From assembly GCA_037954665.1 (NCBI GenBank), contig JBBMOL010000119.1, positions 2,000,001 through 2,064,000 of the forward strand: a stretch of DNA of 64,000 nucleotides, given 5' to 3'. The notes beneath the pieces were generated by a model. The model was given only the letters and a program-made list of their open reading frames with translations. It ran no database searches and was not told where the DNA came from. The position numbers were made by a program, and so were the translations under genes. Each line of letters starts with the position of its first letter. Position 1 is the stretch's first letter. Positions 33,029-45,004 of the stretch are shown here, in pieces. The DNA comes from Laguncularia racemosa. Lineage: Eukaryota; Streptophyta; Magnoliopsida; Myrtales; Combretaceae.

Positions 33029-35174
33029 TGTAATAATTGGAAATTTAAATAAATAATATATATATTGAACAATAGTGTTTAAACAATAGAGAGAAAATAA
33101 AACAAAATATAAAAAAGATAAGGTTGGGGCAAATGATAGTAAAAATGATTTAATGAAGGGAGCGATATGGACATTTGATGGGGGGAGGTATAAATAGTTT
33201 CCTACATGTCCTTCTGACCCTTTTACCCATTCGTATGCTATAGAACCCTAAGAGCCATCTACAAAACCCTAGGAGTAGAAGAGGACTCCGATCTAGCTAA
33301 TTGCACACGAAAGATTATGTGAAACAACTTTGATCATCAAGACAATCCAACTAGCATTATGATAAACCAACATCTACAGTAACAAGACTGGGACAATTGT
33401 TTGTGGAGCGATAATTTGAGTAAGTCCTTTGAAACTTATGTAATTAGAGTGAAATTAGAACAATTTAGGTGGTAAATGAAGCATGGAAGTACGCTAATTT
33501 CAAATGTAAAAAAGATTGGAGAATAATGGTGATTAGGGAGTGGGATTTTGAAGAAAAGTTCGATTTTTGCAAAATTGGGGATTTTTCAGAAGTACATGGT
33601 CCACGGCACAGCTGTGTGCACTTGTGTACTTCTAGTATATGGCCACATAGGTGAGTTACACGACCTTGTGCCAAAATTATAAAGTGTACAGTGGAGTACA
33701 CGGGTAAGAGACATGCCAGTACCAAAAGTCAAAGAATGCATAGTAAGATAAATGGGCAATAGGCATGCTTGTGCCAAAAATTGGAAAGTGAACAATAAGA
33801 TACATGGGTAATAGATGTGTCCATATATTAGGCCGTGTCTAACCCTTGCGATAACATACACAGTGTACGGATAAGAACACGTCCGTATACTTAGACGTGT
33901 CTAACCCTTGTTTTCTAAAGTAGAGTTTTACAAAGCCTTACCCCTCATAACTTAACCAAATACCTAAACATAGATTAAGGCGAATATTATAGGCTCTCTA
34001 AGTGTACTAGTTGTGGATTTAAATAGGTTTGAAAACTGAGAGATTGTAGAAGTGTAAAGAGATCATACACTGCTTGTTAGGTATATGTTTACTGTATTTG
34101 TTGTTTGTACGTGTTAGGTTAGAAAATTTAAATTAATCTAAAGCCTAAGTTAATTTGATTATTTATGTGATTGTGTTTGGCTAGGCTTGAGGGACCAAGA
34201 ATGTCGGTAATCACGGGTGGCACCTTAATGATCGGTATATGACGTTGTTTCTAGTTGAGTCATGTACCGAAATGACTCGAGTAGATTTAGGATGATATGG
34301 ACTTATAAACTCATGAACAGTGAGAAGTACTTACTGTCGTATATTTATATATGTATGGTATGGTAGACTCATGAATAGTGGGGAGTACCTACTGTTGTAT
34401 ATGTATATATGCATGGAATGGTATGAATTCATGGATAATGGAGAGTACTTATTGTCATATATGCATATTTATGTATGGTATGTACTCATGGATAATGGGA
34501 ATGATGTATTGTTGTATATATATGTGGGTGTGATGTGTATATGGAGATTGTGATGATGAGATTTGTATGTTGGAAGAAAGGATATGAAAGATAATAAATT
34601 ATTATTTGAATATCTTGTTGCATCTTGTTTGTGTTTGTATTCTAGCATGGCATGCATGTGTAATTGTTGCTATACATTCTATTGGGTGTTTGCTCTCCCC
34701 TCATGGGACCATTTTTTTTTTTATTTGTAGGTACTTCGGGTGAAATCATAGGGTATGATGAGATGCTAGTGAATACGAACTGAGAATTGGATGAGGATGT
34801 AGAATATGCGTATTATGAAGAGTGACTAGCAGGTTAGAAGGATGACTAGCATTGAATATGATGTTTAAACCATTTGTTAATTATGTCATATTAGGACCCT
34901 TGTTGTATTGAGTTTTGATACTGTTGTGATTAATTGTAGAAGATAGATTATGGTTATTATTGTGGACAATTTATTAATTGCAATTTCTTTATATATGGAG
35001 AGACCAAGTGTGATGTGTAACACCATTTATGTATGTATGTAAATATCTCTTTTGTTGACTACTTTGAGAATTGGACATCAATTGTGGAGTCTAGCTACTT
35101 TTGAGTATTTGTGTGTCTTCACCTAGTGAGGATAAGTGGTGGATTGTATTCGCTTCAAATTTTAGGGATTTACA
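33029..35174 (+). repeat. 3' LTR of Del/Tekay-like element
   Basis: The LTR is 2146 bp and runs TGTAATAATTGG to GGGATTTACA, with TG and CA termini. It is colinear with the 5' LTR, including the internal tandem repeat at about 34290-34530. Confidence 0.8.
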
Positions 35175-35179
35175 ATAGT
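35175..35179 (+). repeat. Right target-site duplication ATAGT
   Basis: This is a direct repeat of 26029-26033. Confidence 0.75.
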
Positions 35180-35542
35180 TTCTTGAGATAAACATTAGTC
35201 ATTTAAATTTTAGGCAATTAAAGAAAAATATGCTATTTTTGGTATAGCTATTCTATTCACTTTTTATTATCTTGAAGTAAACAAAGTTGTAATTTGAAAA
35301 TTTCAATCAGTTTAGAAATCAAAATCATTGGCACTTTGTTTATTTGAGGACCGTCCTATGATTTAGTGGTTTTGAAAATTTTAACACCAAATGAACGTTT
35401 ATTTTTGATGACATTGATAGTTTCGAACAAATTAAATTTGTTTGATAAATACGAACATTAATGATAACATGTGGAAACTTAATTTATCAAATCAATTATA
35501 TATAGCATAGTTATTATATATATGAAACATTATTAAATCGTG

Positions 35543-35584
<42 letters not shown>

Positions 35585-38500
35585 TAGTAGGTCTATCATA
35601 TAATAGTTGAATAACACAAATTAATTGGAATCAAAGAAAAAAAAAATACAAAATTAGAATAATATGATAGGGGTACATGTCGAGTCGTCATATGGAATTC
35701 TAAGTAAAACTATCAACCTCCATAAATATTAAATATGAACTTGATGTCCATGATCCTAATTCCTATCTTGTTGAATCAAGGGCAAGAACTTATATGAACT
35801 TTTAAGTTTGCAGACAGCTAGATAAGCAAATATATCTATACGCATATATTTATGACGCAGCTTAACATCTGTGAATTGTGTTGAGATTATCACAAATCGT
35901 TGATTTTACGAATACCTGGAGTGTAATATTCAAATGCCTATTGATTCTAAGAATTCTTAGGAATTTAGCATCTAAATTCAAGAATTGTATAAAATTCTCA
36001 AATTTGGAAAAAGAAACAGAGCAAAACCGTTTACAATAGTTTTTTTTTCATTCAATAATGATTTGTCCCTTTGCCCTAGTGCATACAAATAATAATAAGT
36101 GCAAACATCTAAAAATAGTATAAAAAATTTACCAAAAAAAAGAAACATCTAAAAATAGCCAAAAATAAAAATTCCTAAAACTTAAGGATACAACATACCT
36201 TAGATCATAACAAAGCCACAAATGGCATCTAAAACAGAAATATCTATAAAAAGTTATAAGAAATCTAAAATTTACCAAAATTAGTAAAATTGTCTATTCG
36301 AAAGACTAAACAACTGAATTTGCCCAAAAAATAGCGTAGCTCAGCACTAAAGGTATTGACTTCTTCGAGTTAGCTCGTTTCTTTCAAAATAAGTTTCAAA
36401 AATTAAAAAAATCGTGACTAACCCGTTTTTACCAAATTTAGCTATATATTTGTTTGCTATTATTTCCACCTCATCAATTTATAACCATTTTGTTCCCTAC
36501 TCCTATTCTAGGTAGGAAACGGATGTCCAAGGAAAAAAAAAAGGAAAAAAAAAAGAAAATTGTAATGATAAGTAGCAAAATGTTATATATATAATACTAA
36601 AATGGATATTTGCACTAATGAATTGCATTCCTTCAAAAACTAAATTGTAAAGTGAAGTTTGAAATTTTATTAAAAATTTATAGTAATAAATATATGACAC
36701 CATCATACGCGTGATAAGAGGGTGGAATATATGAGTAGAACTTATCTTTCCTATTCTATTGCCTTTAAATACACAATGCTATTAGTATATTTTTTGTCAT
36801 AAAAGCTATTGTTCCATTATATGTGCAGCTATTAGCTAGTTGCATTTATTGGCACTGTTAATGTGGTTTCTGCGGTTCCATTTGATTTTGTCTTTTCTCC
36901 CATTTTGAGGTCCCTCTTTTAGCATCGGTTTCAAAAGATACAGACTAGTCCAAAGTAAGAATTCATGAATATCTTGTTACACAATAAAAAGTAGACTAAC
37001 TTACGCTTACTAGTTTTTAATTTTATGGAAGGATGAGATAAAACTTTATTGCGATAGGAGGTAATCTAGGGTTAAAAATTGAAATAGATTAGATAAGATA
37101 GACGATGTATGACATTTAAATCTCTCATAAATAAAGAAAAAGTCAATCTAAATGACAGCATATAAAGAAACAATTGTCAAAGTTTGTTTTAATATGAATC
37201 TAGCTTAATTACAATTTTAAGTAATGGCTTATATCGTGATTTTGACATTACAAGTCTTATGTTATATTTGACCTAGAGAATTCACTTTTAAAGAAATGCC
37301 TAGCTAAAAGTGATATGGTGGAATAAATAATTACATATAGATGATTTTCTATTAAATTTTTGATGTATATAATAATAAAACTTATATATAGCCCTAACAT
37401 TTATAAAGAAAATTACATAAGAAAGGGTAAACATTAGGGCATTAAGTTAAAATGTAGTATGAAAGGTTTTGATAGGTAGTGTAAAGAGGAGATGAAGATT
37501 GTCACAAGTGGTGTAACTAGAGAAACTAGAGTATGCCTATTATATGTATCTGGTGTGCCATACAAGTGCCAAAATGGATGCTTGTATGGCCATGTTATGT
37601 ACTACATTCGGAATGTTTAATGGAGTAATAATAGCGACATAATGAGAACTTTTATTTGCAACATTTTTAATAATGTCTATTTGTATTACTAAAATCTATT
37701 TCTTGAGAAAATTACAAGTGAGGAAATCAACGTTTAGGGTTAAGTTTAAATAGATGATCAAACTTTCAAGTAATTAGAATTGAGTATCAAAGTTATGCTA
37801 AGTAGTTAAACTATAAAATTAACGTTATATTATGTGGTTCAAATAAAGGATTTATTACGGTCTTGTAAACATGTTGTATGATTTAAACAGATGATTCATT
37901 ATTGTCTGTATTATTGCTATAATAGGGTCTCCTATTTAAACTTCTCAATAGAATGCTAATTTTCTATTTTAATTATTTGAAAGTTCAAATCTTTATTTAA
38001 ACTTGACCTTAAATGTTAATCCCCTTGTTTGTAATTTTTCTACCATTCGTTATTTGAAATTAAGCTGAAATGTTATCCATGATATGTAAAATTACCATTT
38101 TCCATGTGTTAGGTTTCACTATCTTACTATAACGATTTATTGATGAGAAGTCTTGGGGCCATGAATTTTTTTTATAGAAGGAAGGAAAGGTATGGGTATG
38201 GAACAAAAAGATAAGGTAGATTTTGCATAGTTTGACCATATTTGATTCATTTTCACTTTACCTTGCATATTAATTTATCAGAAAAGTAAAACTAAAACTT
38301 GCAAATTTCCACACAAACCTTGTTAAAGATGGCACTTGATTATATCCAAGAGAGTGGGAAGGCATGGAGCCTCACATGTAAGCCAACATGCCCTCAAACA
38401 CTCCCATGCTAAGAGGTGTGTTGAGAGACACGGTGACTAGCACGCTTGTGAAAGTGGGCGTGCCGAGGGGACGAAGAGCAAAAATTCAACAAAATGTGAC

Positions 38501-38842
38501 ACGAGCTTTTATATGGTTATGTTGAGGCCCGTGTTGATTCATGTTTTAGGGTTTTTATAGTATTTTTTTTTTTGTTTTTAGTGGTATCTTATTATATCTT
38601 ATTACATAATACAACTTTGAGATCTCTTTGAGAGAGAGACTATTACTTTCTTGTACTTTTTTGAGATCAATTGTCGATTGATTTTATTTGTCACACTAAC
38701 TTGCTGTGTCACAATTGTATAAGGAAAAAACAAATAATTTTTTTTTTCAAAAGTGAATAAAAGGATCGAACGGATTTATACGTAATCATATGATTTGAGA
38801 TGAAACAAACAATGCCCAAAAAGTATAAGCTAATGAAGCTAA
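35180..38842. other. Non-coding block of the duplicated unit (block B)
   Basis: No gene is seen. Sub-blocks are homologous to other parts of the window: 35360-35860 to 12110-12800 and 46540-47430, 35870-36340 to 48670-49160, 36500-36960 to 21500-21800 and 47500-47760, and 36700-38330 to 51090-52660. It also includes (TA)n at 35552-35581, and about 38330-38780 is unmatched sequence. Confidence 0.65.
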
Positions 38843-39269
38843 TGAAGGCCTTGATATGCTTCGAAGAGATGAAGCTGGTTGGTTTGAAGCCTGATAAAGC
38901 GGTGTATCATTGCCTGATGACTTCTCTTTTATCAAGGGCGACGGTTGCTGAAGCATCAGTGTATTCAGGGGTTCTATCTGTATGTAGAGAGATCATTGAA
39001 TTGGAGCTCACTGTTGAAATGGGGACTGCCGTTCACTGGTCTAGGAGCTTACGAAAATAAAGAGGACTGGTGGAGAGCTTACAGAAGCATTACAGAAGAC
39101 TTTCCCTTCTGATTGGAATTCATTCAGCACCCCTAATGAGGATCCTGATATCGAAATTGATGATGAATCAGATGATGGAAACAATAGCTTGTATAATGCT
39201 GCTGGCAATGAGGATGAAGACAGTGAGGATGACGAGGACGACTATTTTGATAAAAGACTACCATTATGA
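38843..39269 (+). pseudogene. Truncated copy of the last PPR4-like exon
   Basis: The copy starts in mid-exon at the equivalent of 10140 (ALICFEEMKLVGLKPDKAVY) and follows the parent closely to the acidic tail and the LPL-stop end. One base is missing near 39052 (ACGAAAATAAAG against ACGCAAAATAGAG), which creates a TAA at 39058 and shifts the frame. The acidic tail then lies in another frame. There is no upstream exon or start, so it is a decayed duplicate. Confidence 0.9.
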
Positions 39270-39299
39270 TGATGTTTACTATATGTACATCATTAGGTA

Positions 39300-39304
39300 G
39301 GTCT
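39300..39304 (+). repeat. Left target-site duplication GGTCT
   Basis: GGTCT precedes the 5' LTR and recurs at 45005-45009. The uninterrupted site is preserved at 10595-10599 in the parent block. Confidence 0.9.
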
Positions 39305-39867
39305 TGATGGAGGGGATACAAGATGCGATCCTACGGTCTACGGTCGGAAGCACGGTTCCTACGCGCGGCCTAAAACACAGCCGTGTCATGAGCAAGGGTA
39401 GCAAACAGCAAAACTTCACAGAGTCCAACACGGCCTGAAGCACGGCCGTGTCTCAAGCAGGGGTATCGAACAACAAAACTTCACAGAGTCCAACATGGCC
39501 TAAAGCACGGCCGTGTCTCGAGAAGGGGTATCGAACAGCTAATCGTCACAGAGTCCAACACGGCATGAATCACGGCCGTGTCTCGAGCAGGGGTATCGAA
39601 CAGCTAATCGTCACAGAGTTCAACACGGCCTGAAGCACGGCCGTGCCTTAGACCGTGTACGCGTAGATTCGCCTTTTTCTTTAGATATTTTATGAAGAGT
39701 ATATAAACCTTTTTGTAGTCATGTTAGGGTTACGTCTTATTTTTTTACATCTGAAATACACTTTTGTGAGAGGCTTCTCTCCTTTAACGGGTTGTGCGCA
39801 ACCACTGTGTGTGTGTGATTCATTCGTTGAGTGATTCTCGTGTTTTCTACGCTAACTCGCTGCGTCA
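39305..39867 (+). repeat. 5' LTR (563 bp)
   Basis: The LTR starts TGATGGAGGGGATACAA and ends CTCGCTGCGTCA. Its first half carries 65-bp tandem repeats. The sequence from about 39695 (TATATAAACC) may hold the promoter. Confidence 0.9.
39361..39655 (+). repeat. 65-bp tandem repeats with CACGGCCGTG palindrome in the LTR
   Basis: About four units follow each other, each with CACGGCCGTGTCT, then GGGTATCGAACA, then TCACAGAGTCCAACACGG. The 3' LTR has the same array at 44500-44790. The repeated GGCC palindrome could be a protein-binding site or a hairpin. Confidence 0.85.
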
Positions 39868-39869
39868 GT

Positions 39870-39881
39870 TGGTATCAGAGC
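39870..39881 (+). other. Primer-binding site (tRNA-iMet)
   Basis: TGGTATCAGAGC starts two bases after the 5' LTR and is a perfect match to the usual initiator tRNA-Met site. Confidence 0.9.
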
Positions 39882-39901
39882 AAGGAAAATTTCCTGTGGA
39901 G

Positions 39902-41290
39902 ATGTCAGCTGACGGAAGTTTAGGAGGCGGTCATGTTCCGGACGTTGCTCTGGATATGGAAACTCTGAGAGCCGAAGTACAGGCTCAAAGGGTAGTGTTG
40001 GATACCATGGATCAGAGACTCCAGCGTTTCGAACAGCGCTTTGATGACCTGGTTGAGCGTTTCGACGTAATGGGGACCAATACTAACAGGGATAGAGACG
40101 TTAGGGGAGTACGACCCGGGGCAAACCCTGCTCTTGGCGTTTCGATCAACAGACCTATCGCTGCGAATCGAAGAGTCTAAGTGTATGATGTGGATTCTGA
40201 AGAGGAAGATGATTGGTTGGCCGGAAACCCGCAACCACAGCGGAGAGGATACGATGGGGGTGGTTATGGCCGGAATCACCAGGGCTACGATCAGGGAGAC
40301 ACCAGCGAATTCAAATTAAAGGTAGATATACCCCCTTTTACCGGTAATTTGAACATCGAAGATTTAATAGATTGGCTGGCAGAGGTAGATCGTTTCTTTG
40401 ATTATATGGAAGTGCCGGAGAATCGTAGGGTGAAGTTAGTGGCATGTAGATTGAAAGGAGGGGCTTCGGCCTGGTGGGAGAGGCTATAGAATAGGCGGTA
40501 TAGGGAAGGAAAGCAACCGGTGCAGACATGGTATAGAATGAAGCAATTGATTCAAAGGGATTTCCTACCTCCCGACTACGAACAAATATTGTTCCAACAA
40601 TACCAGAAGTGTAGACAGGGCATGAGAACAGTGTATGAGTATACGATTGAGTTCATGAGGTTGGCTGAGAGAAATGATCTTAGGGAAAGCGAAGGGCAGC
40701 AGGTGGCTAGATACCTGGATGGGCTGAAGTTGCAAATTAAGGAGAAGATAGGGGTTCATGTTTTACGCAACGTCAATGAGGCAAAAAACATGGCCCTTCG
40801 GGCAAAGATGATGCTACAAGAAAAGACCAGTAGGTTTGATGGAGGCAACCGAAGGTTTAAGAACGAAGGGTCCAGTACCGTAGGTACGGATAGAGGGAAG
40901 GCTGTCTTGGAGGCTCCAGGCGGAATCAATGAAAAGAAAGAGGAAAGAGGAGCAAGTAGGAGACCAATGGAAAATAGGGAAGCACCTAAACAGAACAATC
41001 CCTATGCTAAACCAATTATGGGAAAGTGCTATAGGTGCAACCAACCGGGTCACCGTTCCAATGAGTGCCCCAATAGGAGACCAATCAATGTTATTGATAG
41101 AGAGGAGGATGATGAGGTGTGCTGTGAGCCGGATGGAGGGGATGAGTTTTATGGTGATGATGGTTATGGAGATGATGAGGGAACGTATGTCATTAGGAAG
41201 TTGATGTTGGCATTGAAGTGTGATGAGAAGTCTCAAAGACATCAGTTGTTCCGTACTAGATGTAATGTTATGGGAGGGTGTTTGATTTGA
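39902..41290 (+). pseudogene. gag of the 5.7-kb element, two stops
   Basis: The frame runs in one register with stops at 40178 (TAA) and 40487 (TAG). It encodes a short coiled-coil-like N-terminus (LRAEVQAQRVVLDTMDQRLQ), a Retrotrans_gag capsid domain (IEDLIDWLAEVDRFFDYMEV, then GGASAWWERL) and a CCHC knuckle (CYRCNQPGHRSNEC, near 41030). It ends at 41288. The related element at 57306 shows that gag and protease are normally in one frame. Here a 4-base deletion near 41270 shifts pol out of frame. Confidence 0.85.
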
Positions 41291-44200
41291 TAGTGGATAG
41301 TGGGAGTTGCGAGAATATCATTGGTAGGGAAACGGTGAGAGTATTGAATTTGACGACTGAGAAACACCCGAGTCCATATACCATTGGATGGATTAAAGCG
41401 GCTGAAAAAATAGAAGTCACCGAGCGATGTAGAGTACCTTTCTCTATAGGGAAGTATAGAGGTGAGGTCTATTGTGATGTCGTAGACATGGATGCATGCT
41501 ACCTTCTGTTTGGGAGGCCTTGGCAATTTGATGTTGATGCCAAACACGAAGGAAGGGAGAATGTTTACCGGTTAGAGAAGGACGGGGTAAAGTTCACTCT
41601 TCTACCTCTCAAAGCATCTCACCGCCTTAAAACTTCTAAAACGGAAGGGCGTTCTTTCCTCACTATCACCCAATCTGAGAGGGAGATGGAGGAAGCAATT
41701 AAGGAGACACAAACAGTCTATGCATTAGTTGTACGACAGGTGATGACCGTGGAGGAAGATCAGAGTAGTGTTAAAGAGTTGCCTGACAGTGTGAAGGCGC
41801 TACTGGAGGAGTTTAGGGAAATAACATCTAAGGAGCTACCCGATGGATTACCTCCCATGAGGGATATCCAACATCATATCGATTTGATTCCGGGAGCTAG
41901 CCTACCTAATCTTCCACACTATAGGATGAGCCCAAAGGAGACAGACATATTGCAAGGAAAGGTGCAAGAACTACTACAGAAGGGATTCATCAGGGAGAGC
42001 ATGAGCCCTTGAGGTGTGCCCGCCTTACTCACCCCAAAGAAAGATGGTAGATGGCGCATGTGTGTCGACAGCAGAGCAATCAACAAAATTACCATTGGCT
42101 ACAAATTCCCAATACCAAGGTTGGAAGACATGCTAGATTGCTTGAGTGGGGCTAAATTCTTTTCCAAGATCGATCTGAGAAGTGGTTACCATCAGATTCG
42201 GATCCGACCGGGAGATGAGTGGAAGACGGCCTTTAAAACTAAAGAAGGCCTATATGAATGGATGGTCATGCCTTTTGGCCTCAGTATCGCTCCAAGCACC
42301 TTCATGCGTATTATGAATTAGGTACTTAAACCTTTTTCTGCTCGGTTTGTTGTAGTTTACTTCGACGATATCCTGATCTATAGCAGAACTGAGAGGGAAC
42401 ACATCGATCATGTGAGGGAAGTGTTGAATGTTCTGAGGGAGAATAAGCTCTTTGTGAATCTAAAGAAATGTGTATTCCTCTCTAGGAGGTTGTTGTTTTT
42501 GGGTTTTGTCGTTAGTGGTGAAGGAATTACTGTGGACGATGAGAAGGTAAAAGCTATTAGGGAATGGCCCATTCCTAACACCGTAAGTTCTTTGAGGAGT
42601 TTCCTGGGACTAGCAAGTTTCTATAGAAGGTTTATTCGTCACTTCAGCACCCTTGCTGCACCTATGACTGAGTGCCTGAAGAAAGGGAAGTTCCAGTGGA
42701 GTGATGAAGCTGAAAGTAGTTTCGGGCTATTAAAAGAAAAGTTGTGCAATGCGCCAGTTCTTGCATTACCTGACTTCGATAAGTTGTTTGAAGTCAATTG
42801 TGATGCAAGTGGGGTTAGAATAGGAGCGGTACTATCTCAGGAAAGGAAGCCCATAGCCTTTTTCAGTGAGAAGTTGTGCGAGTCTAGGCGGAATTGGTCC
42901 ACTTATGACAAAGAATTTTACTCAGTGGTGCGTGCTTTGAGGACCTGGGAACATTACCTGGTGGGTAAGGAATTCGTGCTATATTCCGACTGTGATGCTC
43001 TTAAGCACTTGAATAATCAGACCAGGATTAGTAAGGACATGCATGCACGGTGGATTCAATTCTTATAGAAGTTTCCGTTTAAACTTAAACATAAATCGGG
43101 AGTCTACAACAAAGTTGCAGATGCTTTGAGTAGGCGAGCTAGTTTGTTGGTGACACTTCACACTGAAGTGGTGGGATTTGAGTGTATGAAAGATCTCTAC
43201 GCAACTGACAATGATTTTAAGGATGCGTGGGTGTTGTGTCGGGACAAACAGCCTAGCAGTGATTTCCATATTTATGATGGGTTCCTCATGAAAGGAAATC
43301 AGCTTTATATTCCAGAGTCTTCTTTGAGGGAGAAGCTGATCCGTGATTTGCATGGTGGTGGATTGGCAGGTCATCTGGGTAGAGACAAGACCATTGCAGC
43401 AGTCAATACTAGATACTACTGGCCACATTTGAGGCGTGATGTTGGGAGGATTATACAACGGTGTTATATATGCCAGACCTCTAAGGGTCAGGCCCAAAAC
43501 ACGGGCCTCTACACGCCACTCCCCGTTCCTGAGAACATCTGGGAGGATTTGTCCATGGACTTTGTCCTGGGATTGCCCCGTACCCAACGGGGTGTTGATT
43601 CCGTTTTTGTTGTGGTTGACAGGTTCTCTAAGATGGCACATTTTATCCCATGTCGAAAGGTTGCTGATGCTCAGGTTATTGCCAAGTTGTTCTTCAAAGA
43701 AGTGGTACGCCTCCATGGGGTGCCTAAGTCTATTACTTCAGACAGGGACATCAAATTCCTGAGTCATTTTTGGAGAACCTTGTGGCTGCTGTTTGATTCG
43801 TCACTGAACTATAGCAGCATGGCTCATCCACAAACGGATGGCCAGACAGAAGCTATAAATCACACTTTGGGCAATCTAATTAGAAGTATTTGCGGTGAGA
43901 AGCCCAAGCAATGGGATGTGGCATTGGCTCAGGCAGAGTTTGCTTATAACAGTGCCATTCATAGGACAACAGGCAAGTCTCCATTCTCTATTGTCTATAC
44001 CAATACACCTAACCATGCTGTGGATTTGATCAAACTTCCAAGGGATTCGATGTCTCACACAGCAGCCAAGAACCTAGTGGATAGTTGGCAGAACATTACA
44101 GCGGAGGTGCGGGCGAAAATTGAACACTCCAATGCTAAGTACAAAGCTGCAGCTGACAAGCATCGCAGGCGACAGGTATTTTCAGTGGGTGATCAGGTTA

Positions 44201-44536
44201 TGGTATTCTTACGCAAGGAACGGTTTCCTGTTGGGAAATACAGTAAGCTTCAACCTAAAAAGTATGGTCCGTATAAGATAGTGCAGGCAATCAATGATAA
44301 TGCTTATGTGGTTGATTTACCAAACACCATGGGCATTTCAAAGACCTTCAATGTCGCTGATATCTTTCCTTTTTTCCCTGACGATGTGGCGTTATATCCT
44401 ACAGAGAACTCGGGGTCGAGTTCTTCTCTGGTGGGAGAGAATGATGGAGGGGATACAAAATGCGATCCTACGGTCTACGGTCGGAAGCACGGTTCCTACG
44501 CGCGGCTTGAAACACGGCCGTGTCTTGAGCAAGGGT
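41278..44536 (+). pseudogene. pol of the 5.7-kb element: PR, RT, RH, INT; three stops
   Basis: The register is open except for stops at 42010 (TGA), 42319 (TAG) and 43066 (TAG). Protease has IVDSGSCENII (from 41287). Reverse transcriptase has FFSKIDLRSGYHQIRI, MVMPFGL and YFDDILIYS (about 42358). RNase H has NCDASGVRIGAVLS (about 42800) and ends DALSRR. Integrase has the HHCC zinc module (H-L-G-R-D..., C-Y-I-C-Q), the DDE residues in SMDFVLGLP, SDRDIKF and HPQTDGQTEAIN, and a GPY region. The frame passes the LTR start at 44442 and stops at 44534. All catalytic residues that I can see are present, so only nonsense and frameshift changes inactivate it. Confidence 0.88.
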
Positions 44537-45004
44537 AGCAAACAGCAAAACTTCACAGAGTCCAACACGGCCTGAAGCACGACCGTGTCTCAAGCAGGGG
44601 TATCGAACAACAAAACTTCACAGAGTCCAACACGGCTTGAAGCACGGCCGTGTCTCGAGAAGGGGTATCGAACAGCTAATCATCACAGAGTCCAACACAG
44701 CATGAAGCACGGCCGTGTCTCGAGCAGGGGTATCGAACAGCTAATCGTCACAGAGTCCAACACGGCCTGAAGCACGGTCGTGCCTTAGACCGTGTACGCG
44801 TAGATTCGCCTTTTTCTTTAGATATTTTATGAAGAGTATATAAACCTTTTTGTAGTCATGTTAGGGTTGCGTCTTATTTTTTTACATCTGAAATACACTT
44901 TTGTGAGAGGCTTCTCTCCTTTAACGGGTTGTGTGCAACCACTGTGTGTGTGTGATTCATTCGTTGAGTGATTCTCGTGTTTTCTACGCTAACTCGCTGC
45001 GTCA
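44442..45004 (+). repeat. 3' LTR (563 bp)
   Basis: The LTR runs TGATGGAGGGGATACAA to CTCGCTGCGTCA, the same length as the 5' LTR. The last 31 codons or so of pol overlap its start. Confidence 0.9.

Larger units (their letters stand above)
26034..35174 (+). mobile_element. Full-length Ty3/gypsy element, Del/Tekay (chromovirus) type, old
   Basis: The element is about 9.1 kb, with LTRs of about 2.15 kb, a primer-binding site, remnants of gag, protease, reverse transcriptase, RNase H, integrase and a chromodomain-like C-terminus in that order, a purine tract, and a 5-bp target duplication ATAGT. The coding part is full of stops and small indels, and the two LTRs differ at many sites by eye, so the insertion is old. 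A chimeric fragment of the same family lies at 49163-50893. Confidence 0.85.
39305..45004 (+). mobile_element. Nearly intact Ty3/gypsy retrotransposon, 5.7 kb (CRM-like features)
   Basis: The element is 5700 bp, with two LTRs of exactly 563 bp, TG..CA ends and a GGTCT target duplication. It carries a tRNA-Met primer-binding site and gag and pol domains in the order gag, protease, reverse transcriptase, RNase H, integrase. There is no chromodomain. The integrase ends with a GPYKI and INDNAYVVDLP region as in CRM-type and related chromoviruses, and its frame runs into the 3' LTR. By eye the LTRs differ at roughly 15 sites, mostly transitions, so it is the youngest full element here. It split the duplicated PPR4 flank and so is younger than the duplication. 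Confidence 0.9.

Noticed and set aside
41278..41290. Programmed frameshift between gag and pol in the 5.7-kb element
   Set aside because: The related element at 57306 has gag and protease in one frame at this place. The overlap comes from a 4-base deletion in this copy.
43063..43716. A 217-codon frame on the minus strand
   Set aside because: It is antisense to integrase with conserved motifs on the plus strand.
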